A stretch of DNA of 64,000 bases from Sediminibacterium sp. (lineage in GTDB: Bacteria > Bacteroidota > Bacteroidia > Chitinophagales > Chitinophagaceae): contig JANREK010000045.1 of assembly GCA_030726065.1 (NCBI GenBank), forward strand, positions 1 through 64,000, read 5' to 3'. Of the stretch, positions 25,675 to 35,354 are shown piece by piece. The notes below the pieces were generated by a model, which made no database searches, was not told the DNA's origin, and saw only the letters and a program-made list of their open reading frames with translations. The translations under genes and the position numbers were made by a program. How positions within the stretch are numbered: the first letter of the stretch is position 1; every line of letters starts with the position of its first letter.

Positions 25675-26940
25675 ATGAAAATTGAAAAAAATACCAGAAG
25701 AAAATTTTTAAAAAATACTGCCACTATTATTGCAGGATTTTCAATTGTACCAAGACATGTATTAGGTAGGGGATTCATAGCCCCAAGTGATCAACTTACC
25801 AAAGGTATTATTGGCTTAGGCGGTATGGGCCGTGGTCATATAGGTTATGCTGGAACAAGGGTCATAGCCATTTGTGATGTTGATAAAAATCATTTGCTAA
25901 GTGCTGAGAAATTAATTGGAGGTGGGGTTAAAACATTTCACAATCACCAAGAATTAATCGCACTTCCTGAAGTTGATATTGTACATATTGCTACCCCTCC
26001 ACATTGGCATGGCATCATGGCGGTAGATGTTGCAAAAGCTGGAAAAGATATTTGGTGTGAAAAACCAATGACGCGTACAATAGGTGAAGGGAAAAAAGTA
26101 GTAGAAGCGGTAAAGGAATACAAAAGAATGTTTCGTTTAAATACTTGGTTCCGTTTTGAAGAGAATTTTTATAGGATGAATACAACAGTGAAGCCAATTA
26201 AAAAATTAGTAGAATCTGGTTTGTTGGGATGGCCGTTAACTGTTACAGTAAGTAAGACCACCGGATTTGATTGGAAGTTTTATTGGATTGGAAAAACAAA
26301 ATTAGAAGAACAAGCCATCCCTGCTGAATTAGATTATGACAGGTGGTTAGGGCCAGCGCCTTACAAATCCTACAATGCACACAGAGTTCATGGTACTTTC
26401 CGAGGTTACTGGGATTATGATGGCGGCGGTTTAGGTGATATGGGACAACACTATCTGGACCCAATTCAATATTTCTTAGGCAAGGATGAAACCAGTCCTA
26501 TTAAAGTAGAAGTAGATGCTGAACAACAACATCCTGATGCATGTGGTACCTTCCGAAAAATCACCTACACTTATGCGGATGGTTGTAAAATTATTTTAGA
26601 TGGGGAAGCAACCGATCCTAATGCAGCATATATCGAAGGGCCAAAAGGGAAATTATTTGCCGGATTTAAATCTGACATTCCAAATTTAAAAGAGAAAATT
26701 GCAATGATGCCAGATCCTGCACCACAGATAACCAACTTTTTGGACGCAGTAAAGTATCGAACTCCATTTGCATTAAATGAGTCGAATGGATTTAGGTCAT
26801 GTACCATTATTAATATGGGTAAGATTGCCTTACAATTAGGCAGAACTTTACATTTTGATCCAGATACCCAAGAATTTTTAAATGACACAGAAGCTAATTT
26901 TTTAATTAACCCGCCCATGCGTGGCCCTTGGAGTATTTAA
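25675..26940 (+). CDS. Gfo/Idh/MocA family oxidoreductase with Tat-type signal
   Basis: 421 residues. The N-terminus has a twin-arginine motif, NTRRKFLKNTATIIAGF, so folded export with bound cofactor is expected. Rossmann fold: GIIGLGGMGRGHIGYAG, CDVDKNHLL, and the conserved catalytic-region lysine in CEKPM. The C-terminal half has GGGLGDMGQHYLDPIQYFLG. Members oxidise or reduce sugars with tightly bound NAD(P), and Tat-exported ones occur beside DUF1080 genes. The layout between two DUF1080 genes suggests that it makes or reduces the 3-keto sugar (inference). A paralogue lies at 52186-53607. Confidence 0.9.
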   Translation: MKIEKNTRRKFLKNTATIIAGFSIVPRHVLGRGFIAPSDQLTKGIIGLGGMGRGHIGYAGTRVIAICDVDKNHLLSAEKLIGGGVKTFHNHQELIALPEVDIVHIATPPHWHGIMAVDVAKAGKDIWCEKPMTRTIGEGKKVVEAVKEYKRMFRLNTWFRFEENFYRMNTTVKPIKKLVESGLLGWPLTVTVSKTTGFDWKFYWIGKTKLEEQAIPAELDYDRWLGPAPYKSYNAHRVHGTFRGYWDYDGGGLGDMGQHYLDPIQYFLGKDETSPIKVEVDAEQQHPDACGTFRKITYTYADGCKIILDGEATDPNAAYIEGPKGKLFAGFKSDIPNLKEKIAMMPDPAPQITNFLDAVKYRTPFALNESNGFRSCTIINMGKIALQLGRTLHFDPDTQEFLNDTEANFLINPPMRGPWSI

Positions 26941-27011
26941 TTAATGTTGGTTCATGAAACATACGCGTAACACGAATTCACCGATTTAGAAAAACCTTAG
27001 AATTACTTTTT

Positions 27012-29018
27012 ATGAAAAAATATATTTATTTAATTGCACTGACCTTATTTATTTCCTTCCAAGTACAAGCACAAAAGGGAGAAAAAAGTGTAAATCAAGT
27101 GTTGACAGTATTTCCTTACCAGCATGTGAGTGAAGTTACAGATGCATTAACGACGATGGGTACTTGGAAAAGTGCAGAGTGGAAAGTACTTTTTAAAATG
27201 TTGGACGACGACTCGTTAAAACTAAAAGCCACTTATGCCTTAAACGCATATGTAAATATTGTTTCATTGGAAACTGCAAAAAAAGTTAAGACGGTTCAAT
27301 TGCTTAAAAAACAATTAAAAAAAGCAAGCTCTAATTATGCAAGCACATTCATCAATGCACAAATCGGTTTATTGAGTGCAGAAAGTGAAGTAACTACAAA
27401 ATTACAAAGCTTACCATCTATTCCAAAGGTTGCAGCAAATATAGAGATGCAACAAAATTCAACACAAAAATTATTACAGCTCCAAGATCAAATGGACAAG
27501 GTAAAAGTAAATGGAAATGATTTTCAAAAGAAAAGTATATTAATACAAGCAGGTAAAATTCCAACTATTGGCGCATTTGCTTTTGTTAGCCAATTTTTAG
27601 GGGAAGCGGGTGTACAAAAAGAAGCAGCATTAATTATTACAAGATTAGCATTAGCAAATAATCTCATTGGTGAAATTGGTGGCCCAATGGTTCGACAAGC
27701 ACTTGAACAAGCGCTGCCACTCATCCGTGGTGAGGATAGCGCACTATTGGTTCCTAAACTTAAAGCACAGCTCAAAAAAATACCTTATGATTACGGATTT
27801 GTTTCTTTGTTTAATGGTAAGGATTTAACCGAATGGAAGGGACTCGTTAAAAATCCAATTGCAAGAGGTAAAATGAGTGAAGCTGATTTAGCGACTGCGC
27901 AACAAAAAGTAAATGAATCTATTAAAACGGATTGGGTTATCAAAGATGGCTTATTGGTTTTTACAGGGCATGGGGATAATTTATGTACCGAGAAGCAATA
28001 TGGAGATATGGAAATGTTTGTGGATTGGAAAATAACAGAAAAAGGAGATGCCGGTATTTATTTAAGAGGAACACCACAGGTACAAATTTGGGACACAAGC
28101 CGTCGAGAAGTAGGTGCACAAGTTGGTTCAGGCGGATTATACAATAATCAAAAAAATATAAGCAAGCCTTTATTAGTAGCCGATAATAAAATAGGGGAAT
28201 GGAATACCTTTCATATTATAATGAAGGGAGATAAAGTAACGGTGTATTTAAATGGGATTTTGGTAACAGATAATGTCTCACTCGAAAATTATTGGGATCG
28301 AAAACTACCCCTATTTACCAAAGAGCAAATTGAATTACAAGCACATGGCACTTATGTAGCTTATCGTAATATTTACATAAGAGAGATACCTACCCCTAAT
28401 AATATAAAAACTAATTTAACTGAAACTGAAAAACAAGAAGGCTTCATACAATTATATGACGGAACAAATATGGATCATTGGATGGGGAATTTTTCAGGTT
28501 ACTTATCAAAAGATGGTGCTATTGAAGTGAATCCAAGTTCAAAAGGTGGTGGAAATTTATATACTAAAGAGGAGTATAGTGATTTTATTTATCGATTCGA
28601 GTTTCAGTTGACACCTGGTGCTAACAATGGTATTGGTATTCATGCGCCCTTAGAAGGTGACGCTGCTTATGTAGGAATGGAAATTCAAGTTCTAGATAGC
28701 GAACACCCTATGTATGCTAATTTAAAACCCTATCAATACCATGGATCTGTTTATGGTATTGTTCCAGCAAAAAGAGGTTTTTTAAAACCCATTGGTGAAT
28801 GGAACCAAGAAGAAATTATGATTCAGGGTTCAAAAATTAAAGTCACCTTAAATGGCACTGTCATTACTGAAGCGGATTTAAAAGAGGCAACCAAAAATGG
28901 CACCATGGACCACAATGAACATCCTGGATTAAAAAATACCACAGGTCATATTGGCTTTTTAGGACATGGTGATGTGGTGCGCTTTAAAAATATTCGCATT
29001 AAAAAATTGGGTAAGTAA
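27012..29018 (+). CDS. Double DUF1080 protein with helical N-terminal domain
   Basis: 668 residues with signal peptide (cut near VQAQ). Residues 22-255 are helical and repetitive, HEAT-like, with no known motif. Two DUF1080 domains follow: about 258-460 (FVSLFNGKDLTEWKGL, GDAGIYLRGTPQVQIWD) and about 475-668 (FIQLYDGTNMDHWMGN, ANNGIGIHAP, GHIGFLGHGDVVRFKNI). The tandem arrangement may place a catalytic and a binding domain together. It follows the Gfo/Idh/MocA gene by 71 bp and precedes the kinase-like gene by 16 bp, so one mRNA is likely from 24931 to 30129. Confidence 0.88.
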   Translation: MKKYIYLIALTLFISFQVQAQKGEKSVNQVLTVFPYQHVSEVTDALTTMGTWKSAEWKVLFKMLDDDSLKLKATYALNAYVNIVSLETAKKVKTVQLLKKQLKKASSNYASTFINAQIGLLSAESEVTTKLQSLPSIPKVAANIEMQQNSTQKLLQLQDQMDKVKVNGNDFQKKSILIQAGKIPTIGAFAFVSQFLGEAGVQKEAALIITRLALANNLIGEIGGPMVRQALEQALPLIRGEDSALLVPKLKAQLKKIPYDYGFVSLFNGKDLTEWKGLVKNPIARGKMSEADLATAQQKVNESIKTDWVIKDGLLVFTGHGDNLCTEKQYGDMEMFVDWKITEKGDAGIYLRGTPQVQIWDTSRREVGAQVGSGGLYNNQKNISKPLLVADNKIGEWNTFHIIMKGDKVTVYLNGILVTDNVSLENYWDRKLPLFTKEQIELQAHGTYVAYRNIYIREIPTPNNIKTNLTETEKQEGFIQLYDGTNMDHWMGNFSGYLSKDGAIEVNPSSKGGGNLYTKEEYSDFIYRFEFQLTPGANNGIGIHAPLEGDAAYVGMEIQVLDSEHPMYANLKPYQYHGSVYGIVPAKRGFLKPIGEWNQEEIMIQGSKIKVTLNGTVITEADLKEATKNGTMDHNEHPGLKNTTGHIGFLGHGDVVRFKNIRIKKLGK

Positions 29019-29034
29019 AATTTAACACAAGTCA

Positions 29035-30129
29035 TTGAATAATTTTTTTGAAAATATTATTAAGTCAAATGAGCCCGAGAAGCCGTCCAGAAAAAAGCCC
29101 ATATTCCCTATTAATACACAACTCCGTAGTTATTTAGTGCGCTATGGACGTGAAGTAAAATTACCAGTAAGCTATAAGGACCTGCAAAGATACACCTACT
29201 CTGTTCCATTAAAAAACAAACAAGGCAAGGATACCAGTTGGGAAAAATTATCTTTCGATATGAAGGAGTGGGAACACTTACGTGTAAGCTTAGTTCGCAT
29301 TTATGCTATTTTAAAAACTGAAGGGGATATCAGTTATCTTGATCATTTAGATGTATCAAGAATAGATTTTTGTTATTTTGGAAACAGTCAGCCCTTTAGA
29401 ATTAGAATCATTAATAAGTTAAATGATAACTACGACCATTATTATATTAAACAAGCCGATGCAAGCAGGGTATACGGTTTAGAGCTTGAACATTTATTAT
29501 CGCCTAACAGAATTACTTATTTTACGCATAACGAAACCTTAATTGAAGAACATATCCCTGGTATACCTGGAGATGTTTTTATAACCGATCATTTACAAGA
29601 TCCCAATATCAATGTGATTAGATTAGCGAAAGAGTTTGTAAAATTTAATGAGCGTTGCTTTGTGCAATTATTAGGGGACATGCGTTCCTATAATTATGTA
29701 GTAAATATTATTCCTGATATAGAGGATTTTCAATACCGAATTAGAGCTATTGATTTTGACCAACAATCCTATGAGGGTCGAAAAAATTTATACTTACCAC
29801 AATTTTATAAGGAAAATATTGCCTTTGTCGATTTGGTTATTAATAATTTAGATACAAAGTCAATAGCACAATACCAAGCCGAGGAAAGAACCATGATGAC
29901 TTTTAGGTTGGTACTTGCTAAATATCAAGTAAAAGAACTGTTTGATATTATGAGTAAGGATAAAATTTCACAGCCTGAAAAAATTGAACAACTAAAAAAA
30001 GAATTGACCGCACATTTTAAGGAGGCCTCTACATACAATAAAGCAAAAACCATGGGCGATGTCGTAAAAAGGCATTTAAAACAAACCTTACAAAAAAACT
30101 TATTATTGGTTCCGAAATCGAAACCCTAA
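29035..30129 (+). CDS. Cryptic kinase-like protein
   Basis: 364 residues, TTG start, no signal peptide, so cytoplasmic. I know no named family for it, but protein-kinase/aminoglycoside-phosphotransferase landmarks appear in the right order: YYIKQ (Lys139, beta-3 lysine), YGLELEHLL (Glu150/Glu152, helix C), LIEEHIPG (169-176, hinge), LLGDMRSYN (Asp215, Asn220, catalytic loop) and RIRAIDFD (Asp240/Asp242, metal-binding). An additional N-terminal region of about 120 residues is basic. Kinase identity is inference from these motifs. It lies 16 bp after the DUF1080 gene in the putative 3-keto-sugar operon, and its stop abuts the converging gene with no spacer. Confidence 0.7.
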   Translation: MNNFFENIIKSNEPEKPSRKKPIFPINTQLRSYLVRYGREVKLPVSYKDLQRYTYSVPLKNKQGKDTSWEKLSFDMKEWEHLRVSLVRIYAILKTEGDISYLDHLDVSRIDFCYFGNSQPFRIRIINKLNDNYDHYYIKQADASRVYGLELEHLLSPNRITYFTHNETLIEEHIPGIPGDVFITDHLQDPNINVIRLAKEFVKFNERCFVQLLGDMRSYNYVVNIIPDIEDFQYRIRAIDFDQQSYEGRKNLYLPQFYKENIAFVDLVINNLDTKSIAQYQAEERTMMTFRLVLAKYQVKELFDIMSKDKISQPEKIEQLKKELTAHFKEASTYNKAKTMGDVVKRHLKQTLQKNLLLVPKSKP

Positions 30130-31098
30130 TTATTTCACATAAAATATAGCTGGTACTGGTCTTTGTCCTGTAGGATCAGAGGGTTTAATGGTTTCTTTGC
30201 CATTCACTAATAAACAAGAGCTTCCACCCCCATCTAAATTGATTGCTTCATAACAATCTAATTGCTCAAAAAAAGAAGCCATTTGATTGAGCGTTGCACC
30301 AATCGCAATCCCTTTCATCCGGCCTTGAATAGCCATAATAATTAATTTTCCCTCCATATCATAGCCCATAGCTGTTCGGGGATGATAGTCATTGATGGCC
30401 TTGCCTGCAAATTTTCTTTCCTCATTGTTTGAAATATTAATTCGACCTGATCTCATTAAAACCGGGCCGCCACCGTTAGCCCATTTCAATTTCCAAACAC
30501 TCAAATTGGTTAAGTTCGGATCGGTAGCAACTAATTTTGCATTTGAATCCTTAAATGCATTCATAGGTAATTGCTGGTACATGATAGTTTTACTAGCCGA
30601 ATCCGTAAAAGTATATGCGATATCCATACTACCCTTTTTATCCATCCCTAAGGCTGCGCCCAATACATGCGTATAAGTAAGTGTGTCCTTTCCCTTACCT
30701 GGAATATCATGAATATTATAACTAACAGGTAGGCCATTTTTCACAACTATATTTACGTTGGTATTTCTTTTAAATTCAAAAAAGGAGGAATTCACAACAA
30801 CCAAGGGTTGTTTTAATTTAGTATAAAATTGTTGTGGTGTTAAGCGTCTAAATAAAGTAGTGTCTGTATCTAAGTATAAATTTTTATCCTTCGTATTAAT
30901 TTCAACATAAAATCCTTTAAATGCACTGTCTTGATAGGTATTTTCTGATTCAAAAACTTTGATGGAAGTAGGCAATGGGCCAAATTGGCTCGTTACCTCT
31001 TTCCATTTTAAAATAGAAGTTTGTGCTAAGGATACAGACGCCATACAGAACATCAATAAAATTAAAAATCCACTATTAGCTGCTATTTTAAATTTCAT
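30130..31098 (-). CDS. Phosphodiester glycosidase (NAGPA) family protein, secreted
   Basis: 322 residues with a signal peptide (cut near LAQ). The NAGPA domain fills the C-terminal two thirds: VVVNSSFFEF, WANGGGPVLMRSG, DYHPRTAMGYD and the signature EAINLDGGGSSCLLVNG. Mammalian and bacterial members remove N-acetylglucosamine or related groups from phosphodiester linkages, for example on teichoic-acid-like or exopolysaccharide polymers. The substrate here is unknown. It converges with the kinase-like gene; the two stop codons are directly adjacent. It is separated from upstream genes by a terminator at 31152-31185, so it probably has its own promoter. Confidence 0.9.
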   Translation of the reverse strand: MKFKIAANSGFLILLMFCMASVSLAQTSILKWKEVTSQFGPLPTSIKVFESENTYQDSAFKGFYVEINTKDKNLYLDTDTTLFRRLTPQQFYTKLKQPLVVVNSSFFEFKRNTNVNIVVKNGLPVSYNIHDIPGKGKDTLTYTHVLGAALGMDKKGSMDIAYTFTDSASKTIMYQQLPMNAFKDSNAKLVATDPNLTNLSVWKLKWANGGGPVLMRSGRINISNNEERKFAGKAINDYHPRTAMGYDMEGKLIIMAIQGRMKGIAIGATLNQMASFFEQLDCYEAINLDGGGSSCLLVNGKETIKPSDPTGQRPVPAIFYVK

Positions 31099-31151
31099 AT
31101 AAACTTGTATTTTGTTGTTACGCTAAATCTTATGCTTAAAAGTAGCACAAA

Positions 31152-31185
31152 AAAATAACCCTCGCGAATTCGCGAGGGTTATTTT
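31152..31185 (-). terminator. Rho-independent terminator
   Basis: Perfect 34-bp palindrome centred on GAATTC: AAAATAACCCTCGCGAA and its complement, with A/T runs at both ends. It lies downstream of the DUF4397-like fragment and M14 gene and upstream of the NAGPA gene, so it ends the former. Confidence 0.88.
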
Positions 31186-31204
31186 AAAAAAACTTTATTT
31201 GATC

Positions 31205-31801
31205 CTAGTGACCGTAGATGAGTAAAGAACGCGGCTTAGCTTTAGCAGTTGTCACAGCACCATTTCCTTTATAAACTAAAGTATAGTTACGACCAGGTGT
31301 AAGAGTTACGCTATTTAAAGTTGCTAATGCAAAGGCAGTCCCAGCACGTCTCACAATTAAAGTATCACTCGTCGTGAAATAGTTTAATGGAATAAAAGTA
31401 GTAGCTGATCCTGCACTTCTGGCAGAAAAAATAGTTGCATTGTTTCTCCTTGAAAATATATCAATATTTTTAGCTGCAGTATCATTCCATATAGCATGAA
31501 CAAAACGCATGCCTATTTGAGATGCTCCATATGTCAACAAATCGTCTTGTAAAAACATAGCTTTGCTATTTATTTGAGATTTAACTGAATCAGTGATAAT
31601 GAAACTATAATATTTGCCTGCATCTATTTGTACTTTCTTTAAAAATAATTCTATTGAATCCTTTTGCTTTACTGCTGCTAAACTAAACTTAATAGTCTGT
31701 AGGCCTGTGGGAATAGTAGCATAAGCATTGGTGGTGGTTGGAAAATATCTTTCATATGCCAATGGCGTACCTGTTATTTTACTATACGTTGTTATCCAGA
31801 A
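31205..31801 (-). pseudogene. N-terminally truncated DUF4397-like protein
   Basis: The open frame runs from a TAA at 31802-31804 to 31205, about 198 codons; the first possible start is a TTG at 31760-31762, leaving 185 residues. Coding sequence clearly continues upstream of that TTG (ITGTPLAYERYFPTTTNAYA) and there is no signal peptide, although DUF4397-like beta-sandwich proteins are normally secreted. The fragment begins just 4 nt after the stop of the M14 peptidase gene, as if a deletion had removed the 5' part and the promoter. Features such as IGMRFVHAIW and LTPGRNYTLVYKG fit the C-terminal half of the fold. It may be unexpressed or translated as a fragment. Confidence 0.55.
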
Positions 31802-31807
31802 TTAGAT

Positions 31808-34498
31808 CTATTTATACAATTGATTAAATAATAATTTGAAATTTCCATGTGTTTGTGCCCTAAAAGTGATTTCCGGACCAAAAACAGTCAATTTTCCCTT
31901 ACCAATATTGGTTTCAAAGGCGGCTACCCCATCCTGTAAATAGGCTTGTCCAAAAGCCCAACCACTTCTTAAGGTATTCGCGCTGGCATACCAAGCTAAA
32001 GGCGTGATTTGCTTTTGCGCAATTGCATCGGGTAATAATTTAAAAACAGGGCTTGCATTAAAATACACATCGGCAGTTGCATTCATGCCCCAGTTGGACA
32101 CATTATTATTATCGAGTGTTACTTGCAATACACTTCCAGGGATATAAAATTTTTCACCGGGTAATACTTTTTCTTTCCCGACTACCATTTCAACAAGCGC
32201 ATTTTTTACAGGCGCATTTACATGATAAGCCAAATTCGCACTTGACCCAATGGTCACAATCTTACCGCCATTTTGTAAAAATTTATTTAATGCAGTGATA
32301 GATTTATTTACGGAGATACTTCCTAATGTATGTTGAAATTCTTTTGGAACGTCTTCTAACTTAGGCGCTCTTTCTTCATAAGAAAATGAAGCCTCATTTT
32401 TTAATGCAGGTATCGCACCTTCAACAAAAACCAAAACATCATAGTTGTCATTTAAATTTACAGAATCAATTTCCTTCGCATAAATAAGTTTAAATGGAAA
32501 ATGATATTGTTCAAAAATCCATCTCACCCAACCCGATGACATGGAACCGCCATACTTATCCCATAAGCCAATACGAATTGGTTGGATTTTTTTTAAAGTA
32601 TCTGATAGTGGGGTTGTAACACTTGTAAACAGGATACCATAATCTGTACTTAATTTTATAATTGAACTTTTTATTTTTTCAGCATGTTTAACGAAATATT
32701 GCTCTTTATTTTTATAAACAATTTCTCCAGCATTTAATAATTCATTTACAGCAATATAAGAGGCGTTGTCCTTGGTAGAAAATGTATAACCATAACCATT
32801 GTATTGGGTGTTAATTATCTTACCCACTGGTTTTTGAATAGCGCCATAAGCCAATGCCTCAAAAGGTCCTGTAAAATCATCTAAGATTCTATCAAAGTCG
32901 ATACCCATCGTAAACGCAGGCGTCCAGCCAGCTGCATCATAAGGACGCACGGGTGGTCCACCTGGATATAAAAAATCATTGGGATGATCCTGTGGTTCAA
33001 ACATATCTAACACATGTGGTCGAAACGCTTGATTTGTTTTTACAATATAGGAACCCGCTAAATATTTTTTTGTGCCCACCATAAAATCAGCACTTGCGCG
33101 ATGTACTTTAATACCACTTTTAATTAAAATATTTACAAAGTGAATTGCGGTAGTAGATTGATTAATAGGAATGATATAACCTCGTGGATCTCGTGTGGCA
33201 GGATTTTTATATACTTTATTAAATACAGATAATTGAAATGAATCAATTTTTCCAGTTGCTTTCTCTGTTTTTAATAACTCACTGAGCGCTTCTGATTTTT
33301 TGGGATATAACGTCCAATTATCTTTGTTACCCGCATCAATGCTATGGCGCCCCATGGTATAAATATTATAAAGCAATTCATCTTTATAACGAGCGGCATA
33401 ATTTAATACTGCATAGTTTAATGAAATAGAATAATCGATTGAGTTTTTGAAATACCATTTTTGTGGAAGGATAGGATTAGGTAGTCCGCTATTCGGGATT
33501 AATCGTTGTGGGACCAAAGGAATACTCGAAGGTGTTGGGCTTCCAATAATTTCAGTTAATAAGCCAATGATATTATGATAGTAAGCGGTGGTGCGTAATC
33601 CGCCATTCCACCAGGTGGAATATACAGAGCCGCCTTTCATCGTATATCCTGGTTTGTTTTCTGTATTCAAGCGACTACTCATTGCAGCACCTAATGCATC
33701 AATACCTGTCATCAATAACGGATCATACACATGATTAAAAGGATCACGATAAGGAGGGCCGGCAACCACGGTGCCTGGAGGGCCCGTCTGATGATGATTG
33801 TATAAAATTTGTGGCATCCATTCTATATATTGTTGCACACTCATGTTTCTAGACTCGCTCATGTTGGTCATAAAAAAATCACGATTATTATCATGCCCAA
33901 TATATTTTTGATAGAGTCTTGGTAAACCAGAAGTGGTTCTTTTTAAGGTATCACTATTGCGCATATACCAATTGGAAACTAGTTCTTGTCCATCGGGATT
34001 TGCATGCACAAATAAAATGATGGTTGATTTTAAAATGCGATTTGTTTCTTCATCTGTTCTTGTAATAATTTGATACAGGGTTTCTATCCACTGATGAATA
34101 CCCACTACCTCAGTCGCGTGTAATCCACCATCAATCCACACTACCGCCTTTCCTTCATTAGATAATTTTTTAGCCTCGGCCGCGGATAAATCTTCCGCGC
34201 GAGCTAATTTTTGTGCAATGGATTTGTATTTTTCTACATTGGCTAAATTGCTTGGATCAGATACAATAACCATGTATTGATTGCGACCTTCTTCGGTTTT
34301 GCCAATAACTTGTAATTTTACTTTTTTTGAAGTGGTGGCAATTTTTTTTAAATACACTTCTGTTTGTGTATAGTTGGCCAAATAATAATTGTCACCAATG
34401 CTAAATCCAAAATGTGATTTAGGCGTTGGCACACTCTGTGCTCGCGCAAAAAAATGTGCACATATAAAAAAGCCAATTAAGATAATACTTTTACGCAT
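31808..34498 (-). CDS. M14 family zinc carboxypeptidase, secreted
   Basis: 896 residues with a signal peptide (cut near ARAQ). Peptidase M14 active-site residues are all present: GLHATE (zinc ligands His127 and Glu130), YNHHQTG (third ligand His235 or His236) and GLLTEIIG (general base Glu316). The remaining 550 residues form long C-terminal domains that include a class-I-glutaminase-like segment (PIRIGLWDKYGGSMSSGW, VLVFVEGAIPAL, GGKIVTIGSSANLAYH), common in large Bacteroidota M14 proteins. It should trim C-terminal amino acids from peptides in the envelope. Its downstream neighbour is the truncated DUF4397-like fragment. Confidence 0.92.
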   Translation of the reverse strand: MRKSIILIGFFICAHFFARAQSVPTPKSHFGFSIGDNYYLANYTQTEVYLKKIATTSKKVKLQVIGKTEEGRNQYMVIVSDPSNLANVEKYKSIAQKLARAEDLSAAEAKKLSNEGKAVVWIDGGLHATEVVGIHQWIETLYQIITRTDEETNRILKSTIILFVHANPDGQELVSNWYMRNSDTLKRTTSGLPRLYQKYIGHDNNRDFFMTNMSESRNMSVQQYIEWMPQILYNHHQTGPPGTVVAGPPYRDPFNHVYDPLLMTGIDALGAAMSSRLNTENKPGYTMKGGSVYSTWWNGGLRTTAYYHNIIGLLTEIIGSPTPSSIPLVPQRLIPNSGLPNPILPQKWYFKNSIDYSISLNYAVLNYAARYKDELLYNIYTMGRHSIDAGNKDNWTLYPKKSEALSELLKTEKATGKIDSFQLSVFNKVYKNPATRDPRGYIIPINQSTTAIHFVNILIKSGIKVHRASADFMVGTKKYLAGSYIVKTNQAFRPHVLDMFEPQDHPNDFLYPGGPPVRPYDAAGWTPAFTMGIDFDRILDDFTGPFEALAYGAIQKPVGKIINTQYNGYGYTFSTKDNASYIAVNELLNAGEIVYKNKEQYFVKHAEKIKSSIIKLSTDYGILFTSVTTPLSDTLKKIQPIRIGLWDKYGGSMSSGWVRWIFEQYHFPFKLIYAKEIDSVNLNDNYDVLVFVEGAIPALKNEASFSYEERAPKLEDVPKEFQHTLGSISVNKSITALNKFLQNGGKIVTIGSSANLAYHVNAPVKNALVEMVVGKEKVLPGEKFYIPGSVLQVTLDNNNVSNWGMNATADVYFNASPVFKLLPDAIAQKQITPLAWYASANTLRSGWAFGQAYLQDGVAAFETNIGKGKLTVFGPEITFRAQTHGNFKLLFNQLYK

Positions 34499-34688
34499 GT
34501 AATTAAATTTATAATGATAAGAATATAAATTTGTCTATAAAGCACTACAATGTATTGGGGCAATTTAAAATTTTTTAAGCTGCAAATGCGAATTATTTTC
34601 TCTTTTTTATAGGAACTAGCTATGTATTTAGTAAAGCTGCCCTAATGGTTGTATAATTTTATTACCTTACACATTAGATATATAGTTT

Positions 34689-35249
34689 ATGAAAAGGATA
34701 TTATTGGTTATTGCCATTTTTAGTTTTTGTCAATCAAACGCTCAACAAACAACTGCGCTAATTAAGTTAGCACCTGCAAAACCCACGGAAACAAAGTATG
34801 CAGAACCAGATATGAAAACATTTAATTTATATAACCCCTATGAAAATGTGGATTCTGCGATTAAGGCGGCTCAAAAAATAGCGGCAAAAGAAGGCAAACA
34901 TATTTTTTTACAAATGGGGGGTAATTGGTGTATTTGGTGCGCGCGATTCAATGCCTTTACGACCAGTGATAAAAAAATTGACTCTATTGTTAAAGCCAGT
35001 TATGTAGTAGTTCATGTAAACTATTCCAAAGAAAATAAAAACAAAAGCATTCAGGAAAAATATGAGTACCCAGCGCGATTTGGTTTTCCTGTATTTGTAA
35101 TATTAGATGCGAAAGGCAAAAGATTACATACGCAAAACAGTGGCTATCTGGAAAAAGATAAGAACTACAGCAAAGAAAAAGTATTTGAATTTTTTGAAAG
35201 CTGGACACCAGACGCTTTGAATGCAAAAAAATACGACTGGTTAAATTAA
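34689..35249 (+). CDS. Periplasmic thioredoxin-like protein
   Basis: 186 residues with a signal peptide (cut near SNAQ). The redox motif is WCIWC (Cys81, Cys84) within IFLQMGGNWCIWCARFNAF, and FGFPVFVILDAKG supplies the cis-proline region. This belongs to the thioredoxin-like/DUF255-related group of exported proteins. It would reduce or rearrange disulfides, perhaps for cytochrome maturation, as the window encodes several c-type haem proteins (inference). It stands alone, divergent from the M14 gene across 190 bp. Confidence 0.88.
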   Translation: MKRILLVIAIFSFCQSNAQQTTALIKLAPAKPTETKYAEPDMKTFNLYNPYENVDSAIKAAQKIAAKEGKHIFLQMGGNWCIWCARFNAFTTSDKKIDSIVKASYVVVHVNYSKENKNKSIQEKYEYPARFGFPVFVILDAKGKRLHTQNSGYLEKDKNYSKEKVFEFFESWTPDALNAKKYDWLN

Positions 35250-35252
35250 AAG

Positions 35253-35305
35253 ATCGGAGTCGTAAACACATTCATTGATTTGAAAACTGTATTAACGACT
35301 CCGAT
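35253..35305. repeat. Inverted repeat with 31-nt loop
   Basis: Perfect 11-bp arms ATCGGAGTCGT (35253-35263) and ACGACTCCGAT (35295-35305). It follows the thioredoxin gene and lies before the converging TlpA-like gene, but lacks a T tract on the plus strand and has a long loop, so a Rho-independent terminator is doubtful. It shares the CCGATAAA string with terminators elsewhere in the window. Confidence 0.55.
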
Positions 35306-35354
35306 AAATTAAGTACTATATTTTGTACAGCATAAGAAAAACTTATGCTATTTT

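Noticed and set aside
35253..35305. Inverted repeat as a Rho-independent terminator
   Set aside because: The loop is 31 nt and no T tract follows on the plus strand; kept only as a repeat.
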